A stretch of DNA of 64,000 nucleotides, from NCBI GenBank assembly GCA_022790975.1, contig JAAVYF010000043.1:1-64000 (forward strand), in the 5' to 3' direction. The notes under the pieces were generated by a model. The model ran no database searches and was not told the DNA's origin. It saw nothing but the letters and a program-made list of their open reading frames with translations. Position numbers and translations under genes: made by a program. This document shows positions 8,788-15,274 of this stretch, piece after piece (position 1 is the first letter of the stretch; each line of letters starts with the position of its first letter). Origin of the DNA: Clostridia bacterium. Its GTDB lineage: Bacteria; Bacillota; Clostridia; TANB77; CAG-508.

Positions 8788-9327
8788 TTATTTATAATTT
8801 TCTGCCCATGTGGTAAGTAATGATAAAAGCTCAGTTTCATTATGAGCATGACCTATTACAAAATCAATAGAATCAAAGAGCTTTTGGTTGCGATTAATAA
8901 GTTCTTCATACCTACATTTTAATGCATGTGTTACATAAAAATGTGAAGTCTCTGTTTTATTATCATATTCACGAATACTTGGAAATAAATGCTTTTTTAA
9001 ATAAGTAGTATAATCTTTTTCTTCGGAATATATTAGTACATCGACCTTTTTTGAAACTTTAGTATTGGCATAATAATAAACAAGATATGAAAGAAATCTG
9101 CATCCTGCTATATTAGATATATGCCTATATGTATTTTTTGAAGGTGTTGTAAAAAACATTAAATCTAAAATAATTAGGTCATAAGTTTCAATTGCATTTG
9201 ATACTAATTTCATACTTTCAGTATAGTTATCGATATGAGTATAAGTAGTAGATACGTCAAGACTTTCTAAAGTCCGAATAGTAGTTTGAAGCTTTGTATT
9301 ATTATCTTCGATAATCAATACATTCAT
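8788..9327 (-). CDS. Stand-alone response-regulator receiver-like protein
   Basis: A 179-residue protein starting MNVLIIEDNNTK, with the acidic pocket (Glu-Asp) of receiver domains. It continues with LIILDLMFF, whose Asp is the expected phosphoacceptor, and VLIYSEE, at the place of the conserved Ser/Thr. No output domain follows, and no histidine kinase is nearby. The long insert between the phosphoacceptor and the Ser/Thr strand (about 40 residues) is unusual, so this may be a degenerate or specialised receiver. ATG is preceded by the ribosome site aaggggg. Transcription is convergent with the methyltransferase. Confidence 0.65.
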   Translation of the reverse strand: MNVLIIEDNNTKLQTTIRTLESLDVSTTYTHIDNYTESMKLVSNAIETYDLIILDLMFFTTPSKNTYRHISNIAGCRFLSYLVYYYANTKVSKKVDVLIYSEEKDYTTYLKKHLFPSIREYDNKTETSHFYVTHALKCRYEELINRNQKLFDSIDFVIGHAHNETELLSLLTTWAENYK

Positions 9328-9433
9328 TACTTAATCCCCCTTATTAAATTTTTTTAAATCTTTTTTACTATATCATATTATGATTTTAAAATCAATTTAT
9401 GAATTAAAAATTATATTTAGTTTTGCAAGTATA

Positions 9434-9462
9434 TTGCAATTACGGATAAAAGATAGTATACT
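9434..9462 (+). promoter_or_regulatory. Promoter of the small peptide gene
   Basis: TTGCAA at 9434-9439, a 17-base spacer and TATACT at 9457-9462, about 50 bases before the 23-codon ORF. Confidence 0.55.
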
Positions 9463-9511
9463 CTTAATATCCTTTCAAAAAGGAAATCTTTAAGAAAGGG
9501 GGCAATTAAGT

Positions 9512-9583
9512 ATGCGAGATTTACTTAAATTACTAGCTTTATATATTATTTATTTAACTTTAAAAGATAATGATAAAGATTAG
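9512..9583 (+). CDS. 23-residue hydrophobic peptide (toxin-like)
   Basis: A tiny ORF beginning MRDLLKLLALYIIYLTL and ending in a charged KDNDKD tail. It has a strong ribosome site (gaaaggggg), its own promoter (9434-9462) and a perfect terminator four bases after the stop. The shape, one hydrophobic helix plus a charged C-terminus in its own short transcript, matches type I toxin or small membrane peptide genes, but I recognise no specific family. No antisense RNA was identified directly; the 10-mer tatgcgagat of the start region recurs just downstream near 9634. Confidence 0.6.
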   Translation: MRDLLKLLALYIIYLTLKDNDKD

Positions 9584-9586
9584 TAG

Positions 9587-9622
9587 AAAAGACTAGGAAG
9601 TGCAATTCCTAGTCCTTTTTTT
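9587..9622 (+). terminator. Strong intrinsic terminator of the small peptide gene
   Basis: Stem gactaggaa / ttcctagtc with a five-base loop, followed by a run of T. Confidence 0.9.
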
Positions 9623-9713
9623 GCAATATAAATATGCGAGATATATTGCTAAGCTGTACTTATTATAGCTCATATTTTATTATATGTCAAATTTTTATTT
9701 TTTATTCATTACT

Positions 9714-9824
9714 TAAACTTTTTGTGAGAAATACTACTCTTGATATTTTATCTATATATTACTTTTATTAATATTTTCCATTGCATAAACTTTTTGTGAA
9801 AAACACTACTTTTGGTATTTTTCT
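9714..9824. repeat. Imperfect direct repeat in the gene-free stretch 9623-9937
   Basis: The block aaactttttgtgagaaatac (9714 onward) recurs as aaactttttgtgaaaaacac about 72 bases later (near 9787), and both copies continue with a similar tact.ttg.tattttt segment. The rest of this 315-base gap is AT-rich and holds nothing else that I can support. Confidence 0.6.
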
Positions 9825-9937
9825 AATATATTATTGATTTATATGATTTTGATAGTAAAACATATAATAAATACTCTAGAAAACAATAAAATAATATGTT
9901 ATAATTATTAAACATTAAAATAAAAATTGGAGAAATT

Positions 9938-10612
9938 ATGAATAATTTAAATGTAATATATGAAGATAATCATATTATAGTTGTTGAGAAACCAGCAAAT
10001 ATTCCATCACAAGAAGATAAAACAAAAGATATAGATATGCTTACTATAATAAAAAAATATCTGAAAGAAAAGTATAGTAAACCAGGAGAAGTTTATTTAG
10101 GATTGGTTCATAGATTAGATAGACCAACAGGTGGAGTAATGGTATTTGCAAAAACATCAAAAGCAGCATCAAGATTATCTGAGCAAATTCGTAATAAAGA
10201 ATTTTCTAAACAATATTTGGCAATAGTAGATGGCAAAATGGAAGAAAATTCAGGTTGTTTTAAAGATTATTTAGTAAAAAATGAAAGAACTAACACAAGT
10301 AAGATTGCATCAAAGGAAGTTAAAAATGCTAAAGAAGCAATTTTAGATTATGAGGTAATTAAATATAATGAAGAAATAAATTTATCTTTAGTAAAAGTAA
10401 ATTTGCATACAGGACGTCATCACCAAATAAGAGTTCAATTTGCCTTTAGAAATCATTCACTTTGTGGCGACCAAAAATATGGAACTAGAGGTAGAGGAAA
10501 AGGGCTAGCTTTATGGGCTTATTCATTAAGTATTATACATCCAATAACAAAGGAAAGAATGGAATTTAAATGTGAACCACAGCATATTGGAAGTTGGAAG
10601 ATATTAGATTAA
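9938..10612 (+). CDS. RluA-family RNA pseudouridine synthase
   Basis: A 224-residue enzyme isomerising uridine to pseudouridine in rRNA or tRNA. It opens with the typical VIYEDNHIIVVEKPANIPSQ and contains the catalytic motif HRLDRPTGGVMVFAKT (Asp near residue 67). Later motifs TGRHHQIRVQFA and LCGDQKYG match the family. There is no S4 domain, so it belongs to the short RluA/RluC-catalytic-only type. The target base is not deducible. ATG follows ttggagaaatt. It ends just before a strong terminator. Confidence 0.9.
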   Translation: MNNLNVIYEDNHIIVVEKPANIPSQEDKTKDIDMLTIIKKYLKEKYSKPGEVYLGLVHRLDRPTGGVMVFAKTSKAASRLSEQIRNKEFSKQYLAIVDGKMEENSGCFKDYLVKNERTNTSKIASKEVKNAKEAILDYEVIKYNEEINLSLVKVNLHTGRHHQIRVQFAFRNHSLCGDQKYGTRGRGKGLALWAYSLSIIHPITKERMEFKCEPQHIGSWKILD

Positions 10613-10620
10613 TAAATTAA

Positions 10621-10656
10621 AACTGCTCTTAAATAGTTGTTATATTAAGAGCAGTT
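10621..10656 (+). terminator. Intrinsic terminator after the pseudouridine synthase
   Basis: Stem aactgctctta / taagagcagtt between the convergent pseudouridine synthase and pdaA genes. Confidence 0.8.
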
Positions 10657-10726
10657 ATTATATAGCAAAAATTATTTAATAATATAAAAATATATTATTT
10701 ATAAAAATTTGTGATGATTTTATAAA

Positions 10727-11512
10727 TTAATATTCAAAATCATCTAAAGATTTAAATTCATATCCCATTTTTATAGTTTCTTTAATTGTAGAATCTAAAA
10801 TTGCTGCATTGTCTTTACTTGTTGCATGAAGCAAAAGAACATCTCCATTGTGAAGGTTATCAAGTATTTTTCTTTTTCCATATTCTTCACGACCTTGTTT
10901 GTTTTCATCCCAGTCATCATAAGCAAAAGACCAAAGAGCTGTTTTATAATTTAGTTTTGTTACAACATCTAAAACTCTTTCTGAAAATTCACCTTTAGGT
11001 GGTCTAAAATAAGTCATTTCATATCCTAATTTTTCGTATAGAGCATTATGTAGAGTCATAACTTCATTTTTTATTTCTTCATCAGATAAATTACTTAAAG
11101 ATTTATGATTTACAGTATGATTTCCAACAATATGTCCTTCTTCAATCATACGTTTTACTAAATCTGTTTGAGTATTTAAATAATGACCTGTGATAAAAAA
11201 TGCTGCTTTAACATTATTTTCTTTTAAGGCATCTAAAATAGTCGAAGTGTATCCAGCTTCATATCCTAAATCAAAAGTAAGATAAACATAATTTTTATCT
11301 TTATTTCCCATAGAAATACCATTATATTTATTAAGAATAACTAAAGAATCTGAATCTAGTACTGGTTGTTCATGATTTTCAACTCTTCTTAATCCCCAGC
11401 AAATTAAAGTATTTGAAAGTTCTGTTGAAGCTTTAGACATGAAAGCAAATTGAAATAGCACAACAGCCATAACTAAAAAAGTAAAAACTAATCTAGAAAT
11501 TTTTTCTCTCAT
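10727..11512 (-). CDS. pdaA: PdaA-type peptidoglycan N-acetylmuramic acid deacetylase
   Basis: A carbohydrate esterase 4 enzyme. PdaA removes the acetyl group from muramic acid so that muramic delta-lactam can form in the spore cortex. The sequence has an N-terminal membrane or signal segment, the PdaA-type pre-domain NTLICWGLRR, the NodB motif TFDLGYEAGYT (the Asp pair region), the metal His motif HTVNHKSL (H-x4-H), RPPKGEFS and the late HATSKDNA. I prefer ATG 11512 (MREKIS) because aaaggac lies 9 bases upstream, whereas the ATG at 11530 has no ribosome site. It fits the sporulating character of the genome. Transcription is convergent with the pseudouridine synthase. Confidence 0.87.
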   Translation of the reverse strand: MREKISRLVFTFLVMAVVLFQFAFMSKASTELSNTLICWGLRRVENHEQPVLDSDSLVILNKYNGISMGNKDKNYVYLTFDLGYEAGYTSTILDALKENNVKAAFFITGHYLNTQTDLVKRMIEEGHIVGNHTVNHKSLSNLSDEEIKNEVMTLHNALYEKLGYEMTYFRPPKGEFSERVLDVVTKLNYKTALWSFAYDDWDENKQGREEYGKRKILDNLHNGDVLLLHATSKDNAAILDSTIKETIKMGYEFKSLDDFEY

Positions 11513-11643
11513 TAAAAATCGTCCTTTCATATTAAAATTATTAAATATTATGAAATAATAAATTGAAATATTCTTTATAATGTGAAAATATTGAAATTAC
11601 TATATACAATATAAAATCAATAAAAGATTATATTGTAATAAAT

Positions 11644-11676
11644 ATAAGTTTAATATATAATTATACTGAAATTTTA
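11644..11676. repeat. 33-bp direct repeat, left copy
   Basis: Identical over 33 bases (beginning ataagtttaatatataatta) to 15203-15235, and extending upstream with ttgtaataa plus two mismatches. The two copies bracket an accessory island of about 3.5 kb and lie just before, respectively, the broken pseudopilin and clpB. It may be a duplicated promoter region or a recombination scar. Confidence 0.8.
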
Positions 11677-11759
11677 AACTAATAAAAAATTATGATATTA
11701 TAAAACAAATAGTAAAAAATCTTATTAGAAAATTAGTTAAAATTTATAGAAGGAAACAA

Positions 11760-12300
11760 ATGATAAAGAACAAAAATGGAATTACATTAATAGCACTAAT
11801 AATAACAATTATAGTGCTTTTGATTCTTGCTGGAATTTCTATAAATATATTACTTGGAGAAAATTCTACTGTTAAAAAAGCAAAAAGTGCAAAAGAAGAA
11901 ACAATAATTGCTGACTATATAGAAAAAATAGGATTAGTAAAAGCAGAAGTAGAAATAGACTATATATAATGGTACAGGATATATAAATGCTAATGGTTCT
12001 GCTCAGAATATAATTTCAGGACTTACTGTAGGAGAACCGTATTTATTACAAACACTTGGAGGTATGGAAGTTAGCTCAAGTACAGAAAATATTAATGTTA
12101 GTTTTGAAGGTGCAAATTGTAGAGTGATAAATAAAAAAACAGATTATTGTAGTAATAAATTAGCAAATGGTAAATATGTAGAGTGGTATTCAATTCTTTA
12201 TTATTGTGAGCCAACTTCTTCAAGTGTAAAAATAAAAGCAACTAATCCTAATAATTATTGGATGTGGTTTTATTCTAGTGCGAATAAGATATATGAATAA
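11760..12300 (+). pseudogene. Broken type IV pseudopilin-like gene
   Basis: The first part (11760-11969, 69 residues) has the class III leader KNKNGITLIALIITIIVLL, with the prepilin peptidase site after Gly, a hydrophobic helix and then the stop TAA. The distal part continues in another frame from about 11971 (GTGYINANGS...) to 12300, ending in WFYSSANKIYE, without its own start or ribosome site. One extra base or codon change near 11968 would join them. The junction is not a CGG site, so I treat it as true decay rather than part of the recurring +1 pattern. The leader is nearly the same as in the gene at 12765. Confidence 0.65.
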
Positions 12301-12428
12301 TATTCTTTAAAATGCACTGTATGAAATATATCCTGTAACCAAAAAGAAATATAGAAACTGTTGAAAAAATGTGGAAATAAATTTATAATAAAAATATGAG
12401 AAATTTATACAAAGGAGAAGTGAAAAGA

Positions 12429-12507
12429 ATGAATACAGCAAATGCTTATGGCTGTACACACACACACACACACACACGGTAAACATAACATTAGTTGCAA
12501 ATAAGGA
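12429..12507 (+). CDS. Small Thr-His repeat ORF spanning an (AC)11 microsatellite
   Basis: ATG 12429 follows the ribosome site aaaggag. The frame reads MNTANAYGC and then alternating Thr-His encoded by an (AC)11 tract (12456-12477), then meets CGG T at 12477-12480. In zero frame the codon after CGG is the stop TAA. With the +1 move seen elsewhere it continues as GKHNISCK and stops at 12505-12507. A hairpin terminator follows at 12555-12597. It could be a leader peptide, a small secreted or regulatory peptide, or chance; a microsatellite of this length is unusual in bacteria and would switch frames by slippage. Confidence 0.35.
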
Positions 12508-12554
12508 GGCTATATGTGGATATAGTTTTATTTGTAATACTATAAAATATATGA

Positions 12555-12597
12555 AGAGTAAGAAAATTTGTTTAAAACAAAATTCTTGCTCTTTTTT
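12555..12597 (+). terminator. Intrinsic terminator downstream of the microsatellite ORF
   Basis: Stem agagtaagaa / ttcttgctct followed by six T. Together with the upstream ribosome site it suggests a short transcript in 12400-12600. The remaining 12598-12764 is AT-rich leader of the next gene. Confidence 0.75.
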
Positions 12598-12764
12598 GAT
12601 GTGAAAAATAAATAGATTAAGATTTAAATCTTAATCTAAAAAATATAAATTTTAAATAACCTAAAACTTTATATAAATACTGAAAAACTGATATTCAAAG
12701 TATTAATGGATTTAACTAATATATTAATATAAGTAAAAATTATAAAAGAAAGGAAAAAATAAAG

Positions 12765-14231
12765 ATGAATAAAAATGGAATTACTTTAATAGCACTAATA
12801 ATAACAGTAATAGTGTTATTAATATTAGCAGGAGTTAGTTTAACTCTAATATCAGGAGAAAATGGGATTTTAACTAAAGCAAAAAATGCGAAAGAAAATA
12901 CAAATATAGGAAGAGAAAAGGAAATAGTAAGTGTAGCAGCATCAGGAGCTTTAATGAAAGATGAAAATTATATTGTAAAAAGAGAAAATTTAGAAGAGGA
13001 ATTAAATCAGTTAATTGGAGAAGGAAAATATGAATTAGAAGAATCAAATGTTTTTACAGTTACTTATAATGATAGTAGAAGAAGCTATAATGTAGATAAA
13101 AGTGGGAACGTTTTTTCAGAAAATAATAGTAGTACTGAAATTAAATGGATATATGAAGAAAATGAAAATGGAGATATAGAAATAACAGGGATTGATTTGA
13201 GTGATATTTTAATTGAAAATGGAGGAAATTTAGGGTCATATAGTAAGAAAGCATTTTTAGGAATAGAAACATTAGTTATACCATCTGAGATTGAAGGAAA
13301 AACAGTAGTTAAAGTTGATTGGAAAAATTCAATTATAAATGAAGGAGATAGAGGATGTTATATTGAATTTAAATATATAAAGAATGTTATTTATGGAGAT
13401 AGTATAGAAGAGATATTTAATACTTATCCAGGAACTGATTTTTGTTTTGTTGATGCACAAGCAATTCATTTACCCAATAATTTGAAAATATTAGGAGATT
13501 GGGCATTATCAGGATGTACATCTTTAGAAAGTATAGATATTCCAAGTGGAGTTACAAATATCGGAAAAAGAGCATTTATAAAATGTAAAGCATTGCAAAA
13601 AATAGTAATACCAGAAAGTGTAAGGTCAATTGGATATGAAGCATTTCGTTTTTGTAGTGGATTAAAAACTATAAATATATTAGAAGGATTAACATCAATT
13701 GAATATAAAGCTTTTGGTGAATGTAGTTCTTTAGAAACTATAAATCTGCCAGAAAGTTTAATATCAATTGGAAATTATGCTTTTGCATATTGTGATGCTT
13801 TAGAAACTATAAATTTACCAGAAAATATAAATTCGATTGGAGAAAGTGTATTTCTTTCTTGTGATTCTTTAAAAACTGTTAATATACCGAAAGGTGTTTT
13901 AACAATTAAAACATCTACTTTTTCGTCTTGCAGTGCTTTAGAAACTATAAATATACCAGAAAGTGTAATATCAATTGGAGATTATGCTTTTGCATATTGT
14001 GATGCTTTAGAAAATATAAATATATTAGGAAAAGTAACATCAATTGGATATGAAGCTTTTGCATGTTGTGGTTCTTTAAAATGTATTAATATACCTAATA
14101 GTGTAGAAGATATAGATGAAAGAGCTTTTTATAGTTGTTATAATTTAATATTAAATTTTCCAAACGGAAAAAATGATTTATTAGATATAGACGAGTACTA
14201 TTGGGGAGCTGAAGGAATTAATGGTATATAA
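12765..14231 (+). CDS. Pseudopilin-leader protein fused to BspA-type leucine-rich repeats
   Basis: This 488-residue protein begins MNKNGITLIALIITVIVLL, a type IV prepilin leader cut after Gly by prepilin peptidase, with the hydrophobic helix used for pilus assembly. After a linker domain (about 50-130), nine or so repeats of about 23 residues follow, with the BspA/LRR_5 pattern (PESVxSIGxxAFxxCxxLxxINIP). BspA-like repeats commonly bind proteins or mediate adhesion. The fusion suggests a surface fibre subunit or a pilin-anchored adhesin. The ribosome site is aaagga. No pilus assembly ATPase or prepilin peptidase gene is in the window, so assembly must rely on genes elsewhere. Confidence 0.85.
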   Translation: MNKNGITLIALIITVIVLLILAGVSLTLISGENGILTKAKNAKENTNIGREKEIVSVAASGALMKDENYIVKRENLEEELNQLIGEGKYELEESNVFTVTYNDSRRSYNVDKSGNVFSENNSSTEIKWIYEENENGDIEITGIDLSDILIENGGNLGSYSKKAFLGIETLVIPSEIEGKTVVKVDWKNSIINEGDRGCYIEFKYIKNVIYGDSIEEIFNTYPGTDFCFVDAQAIHLPNNLKILGDWALSGCTSLESIDIPSGVTNIGKRAFIKCKALQKIVIPESVRSIGYEAFRFCSGLKTINILEGLTSIEYKAFGECSSLETINLPESLISIGNYAFAYCDALETINLPENINSIGESVFLSCDSLKTVNIPKGVLTIKTSTFSSCSALETINIPESVISIGDYAFAYCDALENINILGKVTSIGYEAFACCGSLKCINIPNSVEDIDERAFYSCYNLILNFPNGKNDLLDIDEYYWGAEGINGI

Positions 14232-14302
14232 TTTGAAATTGTTGCCAAAAAGTTGCATAATAAAAATGTATCAAATATTACTTGATAGTAAGGAGGATAA
14301 TT

Positions 14303-14366
14303 ATGTTAGAATTATTAATAATAGATGTTGTTCGGAGAGGTGAAAAAGAGTTCACATTTAGCGTAA
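14303..14366 (+). CDS. Possible 20-residue peptide using the +1 CGGA site
   Basis: ATG 14303 has a perfect aggagg six bases upstream. In zero frame the ORF contains CGG at 14333-14335 and runs into a terminator hairpin. If the C at 14333 is skipped, as at the conserved genes, the product is MLELLIIDVVGEVKKSSHLA, stopping at TAA 14364-14366 well before the hairpin. The family is unknown. The excellent ribosome site is the only independent support, so this is tentative. Confidence 0.35.
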
Positions 14367-14409
14367 TTGTGAAGATTATTATATATTTTAATAAAATTAA
14401 TAAAAATAA

Positions 14410-14443
14410 AATTCCCCCTGCTCCTAGTTTGGAGCAGGGGGAG
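14410..14443 (-). terminator. GC-rich terminator of the foreign-type gene at 14467
   Basis: Stem ccccctgctcc / ggagcaggggg. On the minus strand it is followed by a T-rich run, directly after the stop of the minus-strand gene. Confidence 0.85.
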
Positions 14444-14466
14444 TTGTGTTTTGGTCTGCAAAGATT

Positions 14467-15057
14467 TTAGTTAATAGTAGTGGTAGTGTTTTCATCATTC
14501 ATATAAGTACTACCAATTGTGTATGCTCCCATGAAATTGCAAAAGGCAATCAATGCAGCGTGCAGGTCTGTGTCAGCTATTTCGGAAAGCCCGTTGGGGT
14601 ACGCTTTTTTAAGTGCGTCGTATCCGGAAAACTGCTTGGTTTCAGGGTCAAACCACCCACCGTTGTTCTCTATAAAATCTATTGCTGGCTTGATTTTCTT
14701 CATTATATCTTGAAACTGCACAAAGAGATATTTTAGGTTGAGTTTCAGGTTATATTGATTTTCTTTGCCTTCAACAGTGTTAATAGAGATTGGCATCTGA
14801 CTTTCGATATATGCTTCGATGTCTTTACAGCATTCGGTCCGTGATTCATCACTATTGAATGTGATGGGTGTTATAAGAAAAGACCCATCAGAGCCGATAG
14901 CTGGGTTTTCCCAGATCTTTCCACCAAGTGTTAGGACTTTGAGAAGCACGTACGAAACAGCCTGCTCTCCACAACCAGGTGGAATTGTAATGGATGTGAT
15001 GATGGTTCCATCATAGAACCGTCCACCAATGTTGCTATAGTTTTTACAGTATTTCAT
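14467..15057 (-). CDS. Foreign-looking single-gene cassette, unknown function
   Basis: I do not recognise this 196-residue protein. It begins MKYCKNYSNIGGRFYDGT, has a Gly/Pro-rich N-terminal half and a helical C-terminal half, and has no signal peptide. Its composition is sharply different from the surroundings: GC-rich third positions, GTC, CTG and ACC codons. Arg13 (15019-15021) and Arg73 (14839-14841) are zero-frame CGG codons, otherwise absent from native genes; a +1 shift at Arg13 would truncate it early. It carries its own promoter (TTGAAA, 17 bases, TATAAT), the ribosome site aaggagg and a strong terminator: a complete single-gene unit within the direct-repeat island. Confidence 0.75.
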   Translation of the reverse strand: MKYCKNYSNIGGRFYDGTIITSITIPPGCGEQAVSYVLLKVLTLGGKIWENPAIGSDGSFLITPITFNSDESRTECCKDIEAYIESQMPISINTVEGKENQYNLKLNLKYLFVQFQDIMKKIKPAIDFIENNGGWFDPETKQFSGYDALKKAYPNGLSEIADTDLHAALIAFCNFMGAYTIGSTYMNDENTTTTIN

Positions 15058-15075
15058 ATAATTCCTCCTTTTATT

Positions 15076-15131
15076 TTGGCAATGCCAATAATTTCAAATT
15101 TTATTATATCATTAAAATAGAATAATTTCAA
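15076..15131 (-). promoter_or_regulatory. Promoter and 5'-UTR palindrome of the cassette gene
   Basis: On the minus strand TTGAAA (15126-15131), a 17-base spacer and TATAAT (15103-15108) precede the gene. The untranslated leader contains the palindrome ttggca-n-tgccaa at 15076-15088, just upstream of the ribosome site, which could act as an operator or mRNA hairpin. Confidence 0.7.
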
Positions 15132-15202
15132 TATTATGGAAACAAGACAAGAAATGAATCAGATATTTACAAAAATAAAAAATTAAATATCTTGTAATAA
15201 CC

Positions 15203-15235
15203 ATAAGTTTAATATATAATTATACTGAAATTTTA
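15203..15235. repeat. 33-bp direct repeat, right copy
   Basis: Identical to 11644-11676. It lies 40 bases before the clpB start and contains tatact-like motifs, so it may be the clpB promoter region, with the left copy created by insertion of the island. Confidence 0.8.
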
Positions 15236-15274
15236 TATAATTATGTAAGACAAAAGAAGAGAGGAAAATAAAAA

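Noticed and set aside
11760..12300. Broken pseudopilin as a recoded gene
   Set aside because: The frame change at 11968-11971 has no CGG or other special codon and passes a TAA stop.
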